Below, one piece after another: positions 44,304 through 55,729 of a DNA stretch of 64,000 bases. A program made the translations under genes and the position numbers. The notes beneath the pieces were generated by a model. That model saw nothing but the letters and a program-made list of their open reading frames with translations, had not been told where the DNA came from and did not search any database. This stretch comes from Trichodelitschia bisporula (lineage: Eukaryota; Ascomycota; Dothideomycetes; Phaeotrichales; Phaeotrichaceae). The DNA is taken from positions 2,364-66,363 of the forward strand of contig ML996696.1 of NCBI GenBank assembly GCA_010356995.1, in the 5' to 3' direction. Each line of letters begins with the position of its first letter. Within the stretch, counting starts at the first letter, position 1.

Positions 44304-45820
44304 ATGAAGCTCCCCACCCTCGTTTCCCTGGTGCTCCCCGCGCTCGTCGCAGCCGACACCTGCGCCACCCTCGCATCCCAAAACCCAGAAATCACACAGC
44401 TCAAACGCAGCGACAAAGCCTTCACGCCCACCCTCTCCTACTGGTCCGCCGCCTGCGCCGCGCAGCAGCCGAGCTGCATCCTGCTCCCGAAATCCTCTTC
44501 CGAAGTCAGCACCATCATCCGCGCGCTGGGCACGACCACCGAACCCTTCGCCGTGAAATCCGGCGGTCACAATCCGAACTGCGGCTTTGCCAGCGTGGCG
44601 GGGGGGCCGCTGGTTAGTTTGCAGTATCTGAATGAAGTGGCGTATGATGCGGCGGCGCGGACCGTGCGCGTCGGGCCGGGGAATAGGTGGCACAATGTCA
44701 GTGCCGCGCTGCAGGGCACCGGGATGACGGTTGTCGGGGGGAGGATGGGCGAGGTTGGTGTCGGGGGGTACATGCTCGGGGGTATGCGCGCTCTCCTTCT
44801 CTCACGAAACGGACTGACGTGTGCTCAGGGGGCCTGAGTTTCCTAAGCGGACAGTACGGGTGGGCGGCCGACAACGTCGTGGCCTACGAAGTGGTGCTCG
44901 CGGACGGGCGCATCGTCAATGCGACTGCCGGGCAGAACCGGGAATTATTCGCCGCGCTCAAGGGCGGGGGGAATAAATTCGGCGTCGTGACGGCGTTTAC
45001 CCTGCGCGCACACCCACAGGGTGAAGTCTGGGGCGGCGTCATCGCGTTCACAGGCGGAAACACGCCCGCCATGCTGCGCGCCATCCGGGACTACACGGAG
45101 TACAACACCGACGCCAAAGCCGGCATCATCGCCACCGCCGAGCTCACAGGGCTCAATCTCGTGGACATCTGGATCCTGTTCCTGTTCTACGACGCCCCTG
45201 CCCCGCCGCCGGGTGTGTTTGCGAATTTCACGCAGATACCGCATTTGTTGGATACGACGAAACGGAGGAGCTATCATGATCTACTGACGTTTAATAATGG
45301 GTTTGTGCTTAAGAATCAGATTTATACGATTGGGACGGAGACGACGCCACTACCTGCTGCGGAGGCACAGCCGGTGATGCAGGAGTTGTATTCCGCGTGG
45401 CATACTGCGGCTGCGAGTGTCGCGCGGGTGAGCGGCGTGGTCGCGAGTCTGGCGTTCCAACCGCTGCCCAAATCCATCCCCGCTATCTCCACACAGGCCG
45501 GCGGGTTAGTCACTGGGTGGGACACGGCGCAGGACCGGATCGTGCTGGAGCTGGACTACAGCTACTGGTACCCGCGGGATAACGCCGCCATCGATGGGGC
45601 TATGAACGCGACGATCGGCGGGTTGAAGGGGGTTGTGGAGCGGAATGTGGCGGCGAAGGTGTTGCCGGAGGTGAAGCTGCCGCTGTTTATGAATGATGGG
45701 TATTTTAGGCAGGATTATTGGGGGAGGATTGGGGGGGGGAGTAGGGAGAAGTGGGGGAGGATACGGAGGAAGTTTGATGCGCAAGGGCTATGGAGTAGGA
45801 CTGGTGGGTTTGCGCTATAG
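44304..45820 (+). CDS. secreted FAD-linked oxidoreductase (PCMH/VAO type)
   Basis: Two exons (44304-44781, 44829-45820; intron 47 nt) give 489 aa. A signal peptide (MKLPTLVSLVLPALVAADTC) begins it. The FAD-binding PCMH domain reads PSCILLPKSSSEVSTIIRAL, FAVKSGGHNPNCGFA (the His is the usual covalent FAD site), VRVGPGNRWHNV and VGVGGYMLGGGLSFLSGQYG. The second FAD-linking Cys of the berberine-bridge subgroup is not seen in the GGRMGEVGVGGY stretch, where it has Met/Glu, so FAD is probably linked once. The C-terminal half has DYSYWYPRDNAAIDGAM and ends without a clear berberine-bridge (BBE) motif. Such enzymes oxidise alcohols, sugars or secondary metabolites; substrate unknown. Confidence 0.9.
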
Positions 45821-46084
45821 GCTTGGTGGGGGGGTGGGGGTGGTTTATAGGGGGCCGGCGATAGGCGCACGCTTCAGGCGCTGGGTTTAGAACGGGCAGT
45901 CCATTCTTTTCCATCGTCTCGGCGTGCTGAAAATCATGATGAAACATATGGGCAGATCCTGCATCTCCAGTCAGCAGTTGGCTTCTCCGCATCAACGGCA
46001 CATACCACGCTCATCCCATCTACAAAACGCACCCCATCCGCGGCTTCCTATCCATCCTTGCCCCCGTAAAATCACCCTTCAAAA
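45821..46084. other. tail-to-tail gap
   Basis: Short convergent 3' region between the oxidoreductase and MED9 genes; nothing recognised. Confidence 0.5.
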
Positions 46085-46510
46085 TTACCCATCAACATCC
46101 ATCCGCCCCCCCCCCTCCTTCCCCATCCTCCTAAGCACCCCCCTCAACCCCTCACACCTCCCCTCAAGTCCCTTCAATTCCCCCTCCTGCTCGGTACAAC
46201 TCCTCCCCACATCCCCCCCCCCCTCCACCGCCTGCCGCGCCTTCTGAATCCTGACCCTAATTCGTCCCACCTGGGCGCCCAACTCATGTATATCCAGTCT
46301 TGCGCCTTCTTCTCCGGGCGCAGCGTCGGCGGTTTGGGGGGCTTCCGGCGTGTTAATTTGGAGGCCGGGGGAGGGTAGGAGCAGGCGGGAGAGCAGCGCG
46401 GAGAGCGGGGGGAGGATGTCGAATGTATGCGGCGCTGGGAGGGGGGGGCATTCGTCTGGCCCGGTGGGGGCGGGGGTCGGGGGGATGGAGGGGGTTGTTG
46501 GTGTTGTCAT
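46085..46510 (-). CDS. MED9: Mediator complex subunit 9
   Basis: A single-exon gene of 141 aa. Med9 (yeast Cse2) is part of the Mediator middle module that links transcription factors to RNA polymerase II. After a Pro-rich N terminus the family block reads PHTFDILPPLSALLSRLL, then a linker, then a helical part LDIHELGAQVGRIRVRIQKA with RQAVEGGGDVGRS and EGELKGLEGRCEGLRGVLRR. This order and the length fit fungal Med9. The C-terminal tail is Gly-rich. No other plausible family was found. Confidence 0.85.
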   Translation of the reverse strand: MTTPTTPSIPPTPAPTGPDECPPLPAPHTFDILPPLSALLSRLLLPSPGLQINTPEAPQTADAAPGEEGARLDIHELGAQVGRIRVRIQKARQAVEGGGDVGRSCTEQEGELKGLEGRCEGLRGVLRRMGKEGGGRMDVDG

Positions 46511-47107
46511 CGTGTGTGTTTTGTTGAGTGAGAAGTAAGTGTCGTTTGTAATGAAGAAGGTGGAGTTACCGTACTATCGTGTATGGAGAGGCGGAGGTGG
46601 GGTGGTGGAGTTGTAGTAGTAATGTAGAGAGGCGGAGATGGAGTTGCGCGTCTCGCCTCGCGTCAAGTGGGCCTGGCCCGTGCACACTTGCCAAGTATCT
46701 CGATCCCCGATATGGCAATTCGTCATGGCTTCATGTTTCTGGATTGCAGATACTCAATCTTCGGCTTTAAAGTTTAGAAAAATGTCAGCCGGCGCCTTTA
46801 GCAGCAGTTCAAAAATCCTCCACAAAGCCGACATAACGAAGTTGCAAAAACCCCTAAGGCCCTAACGACAGGAAGGTTAACCTTAAAGGGGTGAGTTCGA
46901 CGCATACGGTTCTCGATGCAGGACGCCTGTATTGATTCTTCTACCATGTGTATCTTCAGCAAGTCTAAGCTTTTCAACAAGCAACGCTCGAGACGAATCG
47001 AACCTCATCTATACAATTTCCACACGCCCGCGTCCACAACAAGCAGCAAAGCGTCCACCCTACACGCCCTCCATCGCCATACGTCCCATCACCACCCCAC
47101 CCTCTCA
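46511..47107. other. intergenic region
   Basis: MED9 promoter and 3' flank of the next minus-strand gene. No gene was recognised. Confidence 0.5.
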
Positions 47108-48294
47108 CTAAATCGCCATCCCCCTCCCCTCCCTCCTCCCGTACCCCTCATCCCCCTCCCCCGAACTCCCCGCCGAAAGCGCACTCCTCCGCCCCCCCTC
47201 ATCCCCACCAAGCCCACTCAACAACGTCCCCGCACTCCCCCTCTCCCCAACCCCAAGCCGACTCGGCGCCCCCCTCTCATACTCATTATGCCCCATCCAC
47301 CCCCCCCACTGCCCCAGCAACCCCTCCCTCTGCGCCTGCTGCGCCCCAAGGGGCACATCCACCAGCCCCGTCCTAGTGTACGCGCCATGTATATTAACGT
47401 ACGGATCGCCGGCCAGAGGTGCCACGTGCGGGGGGTGGATCGGGATCGGCGCGCGGGGGGTGCTGGGGCGGCGGCGGCGGGAGCGGCGGAAGCAGCCGCG
47501 GAACCAGAGGATGGCGAGGAGGATGAGGGCGGCGAGGAGGATGAACCCGACGGAGAGGCCGGCTGTGCTGCCTTTTGAGAGCGCGGATTTTTTGTGTGCC
47601 GTCGGTGTGGGCGAGGGTATGGCCGAGGTTTGCCGCGCCGCGGACGTGCTGCTGGAAGATGTGGAGAGCGTGCTCGATGTCCGGGTACTAACGGTCGGCG
47701 TAGCAGTCTGCCATGGCGGATCGAGTCTTAGAACCGTCTGCACCACGCCATCCGCAATATGTAACGTTCCGCGGCCGGAGGCACAATCGCACTCCGGGTC
47801 GCCGGTGCAGCAATAGGAACTCGCGCCGCAGGGCGTGAGGTCGCCGTTCGTGGTGAAATTGCCCTGTTTCCACAGTCAGCCCCCCATCTCAGCCCTCCAT
47901 TCCCTTCCCTCCCCCATGACCCCAGGCCACTCACCAAACAAAAATCCCCACAATTCGCATTCGCCCAAAGCCCATTCGTACACGCCCCTCTTCGCTTCGT
48001 CCCCAACGGCACCCCCCTATCCATCGCCACACCCCGCGGATCCGTCAACGCACACATCGCATTGCTGTAACACACCCAGCCCGCGAGACAACACGCCGTG
48101 ATATACGCGCTCGGATCGCAGGGGAAATACCCCGGCGCCAGCGCGCCGGCGGGGTCATAGCACGGCGCGTTGGGGTCAGCGGTAGCTCGCAACGCAAGCC
48201 CGAGAAATAGCGCAAGCCAGACGAGGCGGAAGCCCGGGCCGAGACCGAGGGAACGGCTGAAGCCGCGCGGGCCGAAAACGTGGGCCGATCGCAT
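47108..48294 (-). CDS. Cys-rich single-pass membrane protein (371 aa)
   Basis: Two exons (47935-48294 and 47108-47863, intron 71 nt). A signal peptide (GFRLVWLALFLGLALRATA) after a basic start gives a secreted N terminus. The ectodomain is Cys-rich: PCYDPAGALAPGYFPCDPSA, TACCLAGWVCYSNAMC, NANCGDFCL, then LTPCGASSYCCTGDPECDC. It is followed by a Ser/Thr-rich stalk (TRTSSTLSTSSSSTS), one membrane helix (AGLSVGFILLAALILLAILWF), a basic stop-transfer RRSRRRR and a cytosolic Gly/Ser tail. This plan matches the common fungal surface proteins of the WSC/Mid2-like type without a WSC domain. Role unknown; a wall sensor or adhesin is conceivable. ATG at 48294 chosen for the signal peptide. Confidence 0.8.
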
Positions 48295-48923
48295 GTCGCT
48301 CAATCGTGACGCCGCCGCGAAAATTTTGCGGCGAAGATGGGCCTCCGCGCTATTTATCACACCCGCGCAATCGCCGCTCTCCCCTTGGGCCTTCCCAGCG
48401 CGCGAGCGGCACTGGCAATTCGACGAGGCTGCGATGCGGGCGGGGGAACGGTGGCCTATCAGGGTGCGGGGAGGCGCGGGGCTAGCGTGTTTGGGGGTGT
48501 GCACGGTACGGGGCTGTCTGCGAGGCAGAGAGCGAGGCACGGGTGCAGGAGGGGGAGTGAGGCTGTGTTGGGGTTTGGGTTTGGGTTTGGTGGTTGGGTG
48601 GGGATGGGGGGTGGAAATAGAATGTGATGATGGGGTGTTGGCGGAGGCTGTTAGACCGCTGGAGAGGCCGTGCTTTTTGGGTTTGTCGTGGCCTGGCGAG
48701 AGGAGGCCGCGGTATGCAGCTGCGAAAGCCTGGTCTGCTAGCGTAGCCTTACTGCAAGTGAATGATCGGACCTGGGAGTGGGGGGGCAGGGTGGGTTGGG
48801 GGGGGCTTGATATCCCCAGGATCCCCTCGTGAACTCTTTCGCCCCATAGCCTGATTCCCATCTCCTAGACCTCGTATTTCCAACTCCAAGTCCGCTGCTC
48901 ATCATCGAACCCCGTCCTTAATA
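48295..48923. promoter_or_regulatory. divergent promoter region
   Basis: About 0.63 kb between the Cys-rich membrane protein gene (minus) and the large conserved gene (plus). It is GC-rich with several TTTGGG repeats near 48570-48595. Open frames here have no family content. Confidence 0.5.
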
Positions 48924-51900
48924 ATGGCATTTCTCCCCCATTCCCCATCGTACCCATCTAACCCCCATCAGCACTCCGTATCCCCCCACCGCGCGGCCGC
49001 CCTCAACCACACCCGCACCCGCGACCGCCCCCCCGTGCCACCACCCTACCACGAAACTCCCTTTCGTGACCCCGAAGTCCGCATACCCGTACACCCCCAG
49101 CTCTCTCAGAACGCGCCGCTCCCAGGTACGACGAGGAGCAACCTCGACCGCTACGCCAGCCCCAGCAGCAACGCCAACCACAACCCAGCGGCCTACACCA
49201 CGAGCTACGCCCCCAGCACCACCACCGACTACACGCCCGGCTTCGTGCCCGGTGGAGCGGCGGACCCGCCTGCCCCGAGCGCGAACAGGGCCGCTCACAG
49301 CGGGTTCAGCCAGGGCATGGCGCCCGCGCTGCCGCATTTCGGCGTGCCACCCGTCCTGAGCGTGCCTACAAGCCCGCCTCATATTCCTAACGGTCCTGGG
49401 GGACCGAATGGGCCTACCGGGTCCGGCGGGCCGGGCGGCCTGGTTGTCCCGGGTAGGGACCGGCGGAGCACATACGCCGCTTCGTCGGCGGAGGGGAGCG
49501 TAGGCACGCCGCTGAGTATCGGAGGTCTGGAGATTGTGGGTCCGCCGGCGGCGGCGAGCGAGGCGGGCAGCGCCGAGAGCGCGGGGGAGCTGAGTCTGGG
49601 GCGGGAGAGCACGAGCACGCGGGAAGGGAGTGACGTAAGCAAAGAGGCATACCACAAAAGCTTGCAGATCATACAGAGCATCAAGGACCGGAGCACGGCG
49701 GTGGAGGACGTGGCGCTGATAATCCGGCGGATGGAGATTACGGCCGATCGCAGCCAGCGGCGCACGTATGTGCGCGGCGCACCAGCGCGCGAGGTGTACG
49801 AGAATGCGCCGGTGATTCGCGTGGGGATTGTGTTTCTGCCGGGGGCGAATCGGCCGACAGTTACGCAGCTGGAGCAGGATATGCTTATGGCGGGGTATCA
49901 GCCGGACCAGCAGAGTGCTATGTGGCGGGTGAACACGGCGGGCCATTTGCTTATGGACTTTGAGGTCACGAAGGATCTTAACGTCATTGCTAGCGATCTC
50001 ACGGCCGACTTCATCAGCCGCGCGCGCGAGCGGCATGAGCGCCCGATGAGTATGCTTCTGCCGCATGGGGCGAGCGGCGATCCTTTCATGCTACGCGAGC
50101 AGAAGCACCCGGCGGTCAACATCGACAGCAGGCATGTGACGATTGTGCACGATCTGCGGTATCATTACAACGAGTTTGACCTCGAGTCGACGCTCATCGA
50201 GGTGGATGCCGCATCGATGATGAAGCTGATTGTTGGGTTTCGCCTCATAGTGCAGTACAAGGCGCCGAGCGACAATCTGGACGAGACGCGGAAACTGCTC
50301 GAGGTTATGATGGAGGATGTACGGCGGTTGTGTCAGCGCAGTGCGATTCTCTTCCGCATGTCGACGCGGGTCAAGATCATGAATTCGAAGAATACGCGCT
50401 ATGGCGTTAATAACGGGTACGTCTGTTGCTCCGTTAGCTCCACGTCTAACCGTCAACCCGCAGGCGCCAATTCACAACGCTCACAACGAGCAAAGGCATC
50501 CGCGAGATCATCAAGCTGTCCGCCTCGTACTTTACGGCGCTGGACACGATGGAAAAGGCGCAGCAGCTGATCCGGCCGCGCTTCCTGCAGATGCTGGTGC
50601 TGCTGCTCTCGTTTCTCAACAACAGCGACCTTGACAAGATCCGCTATTTCGTCGAGCAGACATTTCACTTCAAGGCCGACCGCTCGAACCTCGAACTGCT
50701 CTTCCTCAAGGTCATCCCCTTTTACTCCATCAACCCGCGCGTCTTCCTGACGTCCGTCGTCGCGGCCTTCGAGAGTGACCCGCCCAAGGAGCCTGAGACC
50801 TGCGACTACGCGTGGTACTGGGATACCTTTCTGAAGCGCCTCACCCAGCACGGCTACCTGCTCCCGGGCAGCGTGGACCAGTTGGGGCGACGGCCCCACT
50901 CGTGGCTGGTCAAGTGGCCCAAGAACGGGTTCAAGAACTCGCAAGTCTTTCGCAATTTGCAATACGGGGCCAACGACGGCATGAAGACGTTCAACGAGGT
51001 GCCACCTATCGAGGAGGAGCTCGACCGGCGCGACGAGAGCATGCTGCTGACTGCCGTCATGACCAACGACGAAAAGTATCTCATCCGCGTCGCCGACTAC
51101 GAGGCAATCCTGTGCCTGACGCGGGGCGTGTACGCAGTCCAAGAGGCCGGCCTGACCGGGCGCCGCACCGACCTCGTCATCGAAGAGAGCGTACTCAATG
51201 AAGCCACGTACAACGCTGTCGAGCGCATCAACCCCGTCATCCGTCAGATCAACCAGTGGCTTACAGGATCGCAGCAGTCGCGAGGGAACTTGCGGCTCGC
51301 GCGGCAGAGGACGAACGTAGGACGCCTCTTTGGCGCGCGGAGACCTGAGATCGCCATGTTCGATGAGTGCCGGGTGACGGGCAAGCTGACTCGGCACCGA
51401 GCGGTGCTCGCAAGTCAAGTATCCGCCATCGCTTACAAGCTCGACGGGCGCAAGATCACGCTGAACGACGCCATCGGCAACATGGCGTCGGACAACCAGC
51501 AGGTACAGGGTGTGGTCGAGTACTACCAGTTGCGACTCCCAAGATACGCCGACACGATGGACGAGCTGACCTTCCGGCGCATCAGCAAGGCGCTGGACGA
51601 GGTGTTGAAGCAGGTGAACCATGCGGAGAGCGTGCGGCACCAAGTTAGCAGTGATCCGATGATCTCGGACGAGCCTATTGTGACGCTACTCCAGCAGATT
51701 GGCGGCACGTATATTGGCGTGGAAGCGTGGAGCCCGTACAGCATGCACCTTAAGCAGACAGGCGAGCTGGAGATGGAAGCGAAGAAGTCGTATGTCCGCA
51801 GCGTCTTGTGGCGGAACAGCGGCGAGGGCGAGGTCATACTGCAGGGTGACTCGAGCGTGTATGTGGTGGCGCCGCTGGAATGGGTGGAGGACGAGGACCG

Positions 51901-52151
51901 CGATGACTACGTGAAGGTTGAGGACATTGTACTGCTCGCGGGACAGTATATGGTGGTCGCGGAGCCGGATGAGGACGACCACAGCAACGCACTGCTGGCG
52001 GCAAATTTTCTGAGGGTGAGTGAGTTTGGTAAGGAGTGAGTGATGCTGACTTGATTAGATTCTGCGCATTGAACAGGCGGCTAAGAAGACGAAAAGAGGC
52101 CAGCATCGCCAGAAGAATGAGGGGGTGCAGATGGTGAGCGTGCTTGTATGA
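48924..52151 (+). CDS. large conserved-type protein of unknown function (1045 aa)
   Basis: Three exons join in frame: 48924-50416, 50464-52015 and 52059-52151 (introns 47 and 43 nt), giving 1045 aa. The first 230 residues are Pro/Ser/Asn-rich and disordered. From there the protein is compactly folded in appearance: SKEAYHKSLQIIQSIKDRST, VIRVGIVFLPGANRPTVTQL, FDLESTLIEVDAASMMKLIV, the exon junction NNGRQFTTLTTSKGIREIIK, FLQMLVLLLSFLNNSDLDKI and GGTYIGVEAWSPYSM. The short last exon adds a basic tail (ILRIEQAAKKTKRGQHRQKN). No signal peptide or membrane segment is seen. I do not recognise the family. The codon bias, clean introns and absence of repeats in the folded part argue for a real, conserved gene. 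Confidence 0.8.
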
Positions 52152-52676
52152 TGGAGGTGAGGCAGAGATGATGGCGAGAAGTAGATACTACAAGGAAATG
52201 GTTTGCGAGATACGCATGGTGTGGAGTACGGTAAATGTCGTCCATAACGGCCATTCTACAATTCCCCCCCATGCCGTGGTTATGGGGTTTATACAGAGAT
52301 GATAGATGATCAGGCAGTCGCACGTGTTGATGCTAGTACTTCCGAGGCTGAGTGTGAAGAGGCAGGAAAAGCGCATTGCGTGAAGGTGAAGTTGGTGATA
52401 CACAATCGCAGCGTCTGTCATTGGCCCGTTTCGGCCCCCGCCGCGATGCCTAGCATCAGCCCCTCCCCCTCCCCCGCCATCTCACCAGCTGAAGTACGAC
52501 AACGACACCATCCATTACCTAGCCTATCTGTCCTTCTCCGCTCACCTCTTCTCCACTCTTATAACCATCCCTCTCCACCACAACACCATCTCCACTCTAA
52601 GCGCGCCGTTTTCGACTGAAGTAACCTTATCTGCCTCCCCACCGCGCTTCCCCTCCCCGCACCCCGTCCGCACACA
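52152..52676. other. intergenic region
   Basis: Promoter of the kinase gene. The last 200 bp are CT/CA-rich, a typical leader. Nothing else recognised. Confidence 0.5.
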
Positions 52677-53976
52677 ATGGCCGCCCGACCTCCCGCCCAA
52701 GTGCAGCCCTGCCGCTACAAAACTGGCAAGACGCTGGGCGCCGGCTCATACTCCGTAGTCAAGGAATGCGTGCACATCGACACGGGCCGCTACTATGCCG
52801 CGAAGGTGATCAACAAGCGCCTGATGGCGGGTCGCGAGCACATGGTGCGCAACGAGATCGCCGTGCTAAAGCGCGTGTCCATGGGACACCAGAATATCCT
52901 GACGCTGGTCGACTACTTCGAGACTATGAATAATTGTACGGCGAGATCTGCGTGAGGGGTTAGGCTAATGGTGCAAAGTGTACCTCGTTACCGATCTCGC
53001 GCTCGGCGGCGAGCTGTTCGACCGTATTTGCCGCAAGGGCTCGTATTACGAGTCCGATGCTGCGGATCTGATGCGCGCGACCTTGTCGGCTGTCGCTTAC
53101 CTGCATGATCATGGCATTGTGCATCGTGACCTCAAGCCGGAGAACTTGCTCTTTCGCACACCTGAAGATAATGCCGACCTGCTGATCGCCGACTTCGGGC
53201 TCAGCCGCATCATGGATGAGGAGCAGTTTCACGTGCTGACCACGACGTGCGGCACACCGGGCTACATGGCGCCGGAGATCTTCAAAAAGACCGGGCACGG
53301 CAAGCCAGTGTACGTATCCACCCCCTCTTCCCCACGCCTGGCTGACTCGCGCAGCGACATCTGGGCCATTGGCGTAATAACCTACTTCCTCCTCTGCGGC
53401 TACACCCCCTTCGACCGGGACTCCAACCTCGAAGAAATGCAAGCCATCCTCATCGCCGACTACTCCTTCACCCCCACCGAATACTGGCGCAACGTATCCG
53501 ACACAGCCCGGGACTTCATCAAGCGCTGCCTAACTGTCGACCCGCACGCGCGCCTCACCGCCCACGCCGCTTTGCAACACCCCTGGATCCGGGAAGACGA
53601 AGTCAAGACCAGCAAGGACGGCGTCGATCTCCTCCCGACGGTGCGCAAGAACTTCAATGCCCGCACTAAGCTCCACGCTGCGATTGATACTATCCGCGCG
53701 ATTAACCAGCTGCGTGCCGGACAGGGCGCGGCAATGATGAATGGCGCGTTGAGTCGGCAGCCTGAGCGGGGGGTGCCACCGCCAGCGCCGGAGCCGAGCG
53801 ATGTGGAGATGGAGGGGGTGGAGGGGACGGGGGTGCTGGGGCAGGATGCGGGGAGCGATGGCGATGTGGCCATGATTGATAGTAGGGGGAATGCGAGGGG
53901 GCAGACGGAGGAGCAGATTCGGGAGCAGGAGAGGCGGATTCGCGAGACGCAGGCGGGGCTGTGGAGACAGCGGTGA
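52677..53976 (+). CDS. Ca2+/calmodulin-dependent protein kinase
   Basis: Three exons (52677-52935, 52979-53309, 53355-53976; introns 43 and 45 nt) give 403 aa. A serine/threonine kinase of the CaMK1 type. Seen in order: glycine loop KTLGAGSYSVVKE, the catalytic lysine in YYAAKVINKR, HGIVHRDLKPENLLF, DFGLSRIM, TTCGTPGYMAPEIF, the DIWAIGVITYFLLCGYTPFD block, and HPWIREDE at the domain end. The region after it (ARTKLHAAIDTIRAINQLR) looks like the autoinhibitory and calmodulin-binding helix. The remaining 70 residues are acidic and then Gln/Arg-rich. Both introns split conserved kinase blocks in frame. It probably acts in Ca2+ signalling in hyphal growth, by family. Confidence 0.95.
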
Positions 53977-54329
53977 GGGGGTTGATTGATACCAGGCTTG
54001 CACGGGTGGTTTGGGTGGGTTTGGGATTTGATGGTGGTTTCCGGGTAGCAATGGTTCTTTCGAGTCGGTTCTGATGGGGATCTAGGGCTGGTAGTGAGTT
54101 CGGCTTAGCATCTTTTAGGGTTAAAGGCTGGGGGTAGTTGAGAATATGTGTCTCGAGCAAGAAGCCGTGACAAGTTGCCGTATCGGGACGAGATGCTTGG
54201 CGTGCTGTTGTTCGAGAAAACGAAGCCTTTTCGAAGACAGCAACCCCGAAACCAAAAAAAAAATGCCCGGTCCGACTCGGCTTCTCTTCCCAATGCCTTC
54301 TCATCCTGAAGCAAAAAGGAAAAAAGAAT
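53977..54329. other. intergenic region
   Basis: 3' flank of the kinase gene and 3' side of the tRNA gene. No gene recognised. Confidence 0.5.
54320..54325 (-). terminator. Pol III T6 terminator of tRNA-Ser
   Basis: Six consecutive T residues on the minus strand a few nucleotides downstream of the tRNA 3' end. Confidence 0.8.
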
Positions 54330-54410
54330 CGACAGTGACAGGATTCGAACCTGTGAGGCCGAAGCCATATGATTTCTAGTCATACCCATTAACCACTCTG
54401 GCACACTGCC
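54330..54410 (-). tRNA. tRNA-Ser (anticodon AGA), intronless
   Basis: On the minus strand the acceptor stem pairs GGCAGTG with CACTGTC (one G-T pair). The anticodon arm is TATGA-CTAGAAA-TCATA, giving anticodon AGA (serine). A long variable arm (CTTCGGCC region) fits a class II tRNA, and the T arm carries ACAGGTTCGAATCCTGT with the standard GGTTCGAATCC core. No intron is present. A run of six T follows on the minus strand about 5 nt past the 3' end and is a good Pol III terminator. Confidence 0.95.
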
Positions 54411-54509
54411 TGTAGCTTGTGAAAGCGAACGGCAAAATGCAGTTTTGACTAGCCACATACTCTGATCTTTTCTAGAACTATTGCTCAGCCAACCCCATCT
54501 CCAACCTCC

Positions 54510-55729
54510 TCAGCTCTTCCTTGTCGTCGCAAAATTAATAAAGAACACACCCATCTCATCCGCCTCCCCTCCATGCCCCCCGGCAACCTCCCTGGGCGGA
54601 TGCCTCTCATTATCATACAACGCCGTCATCTGTAGCACGTCCCCCTTCTTCACCTCCACCGGCTTCGTGCACTGTTCCATCTCCGTAATAACCTCCCACG
54701 GCCTCCCCCCCGGCGCAACTTGGCCCGTCTGTCGCACATCCAGTCCATATGTCGCCTTCGAATCACACACCACCTTGTCATTCAGTCTGAGCTCCACGTT
54801 GACGCCCCCGTCGTGTAAGTGGCCTTTCGCATTAATGATATACCCGTCTTGCGGAATCGGGACCCGCGCGCTGCTGACGTTGTACTTAGGTTGGTCTTTC
54901 GGCGCGTGGTAATCCGGCATGTCGCACCCAGTCACACTGAACAGGCTGACGCTCGCGTCCCGCGCTGCCGTCGTCCCGGGGAGCCACTCGTACTCCATCG
55001 CGATGTAGATGCGCTGCTCGACGGGGAGGTAATTCACCAGCTCCGCCTGCATCATCAACTGCGCCCTCGCACCCAGCACATACCCGGAATCAAACGCCCC
55101 GTCCGGCGTCGTGTACCAATTTGCCGCCTCGTCGTTGCCGCTCACGATGAACCCGACCGCGGGGAAGGAGCCTAGAAAGCCGCCCTGCCCAGAGCACAGG
55201 TAGAATGGCATCCCCCGTTTCGCAACGTCGACGACGACGATGTGGTGCTGGTATACGCCCTGCAGGACGCCGGCTTTTGTCCCGTTTTCGTAGAAGATGG
55301 CGGCTTTGCCGTAGAGCACGGTGCAGTTGGTGCAGAAGCCGGTGAGGGCTTTGTTAAGCTGTTGGCTGCTTGGGTCCATCTGGAGCGGCATGCGCGGGCT
55401 TGTTGGGGCCGAACCCTTCTCTGTCAGCGCCATCATGTCGGTGTGGATTGTCTTACGTTCTGGCCGGGCAGCGTGTACGGCCCGTACCACAGCCTCGTCC
55501 GGTTCGCTTCCTTCCGCAGGAGAGGTTGCAGCGTCTCGGTCCGCACGGGAGCAGCGCGCATGCTTCGCCCGCCGCCGGGGCCGACGATGCCGCCTAGGTT
55601 GCCGAATTGGCGCGGGACTGTGGGTGTCAGTTTCTGGAGGGCCCGGGGTGCGGGTCACGGACCTAGCCTAGCCTCGGCGGCGGCAGCGAGGCTGAGCAGC
55701 GCGCTCAGAAGGGCGGGGAGGAGGCGCAT
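54510..55729 (-). CDS. secreted protein with paired-His motifs (SURNod19/PHM-like), copy A
   Basis: Three exons (55663-55729, 55457-55617, 54510-55418; introns 45 and 38 nt) give 378 aa. The exact third-exon acceptor is a choice between two nearby AGs. A signal peptide (MRLLPALLSALLSLAAAAEA) starts it. The core reads GFCTNCTVLYGKAAIF, GVYQHHIVVVDVAKR, a Cys at FYLCSGQGG, MAMEYEWLPG-type strand (IAMEYEWLPG), VTGCDMPDYHAPKD and KGHLHDGGVNVELRLND, ending KKGDVLQMTALYDNERHPP. Paired His (HH) and the HLHDGG motif recall copper sites in PHM/DBH-type enzymes and the plant/fungal SURNod19 family; I lean to the latter. It shares order, motifs and length with its divergent neighbour at 56273. Confidence 0.75.

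Noticed and set aside
43865-44617. 250-residue frame upstream of the FAD oxidoreductase
   Set aside because: It overlaps the oxidoreductase in another frame and its text is Pro/Arg/His-rich with no family motif.
50453-51643. 396-residue antisense open frame over the large conserved gene
   Set aside because: Shadow of the opposite strand; no motif and the sense strand is a clean spliced gene.
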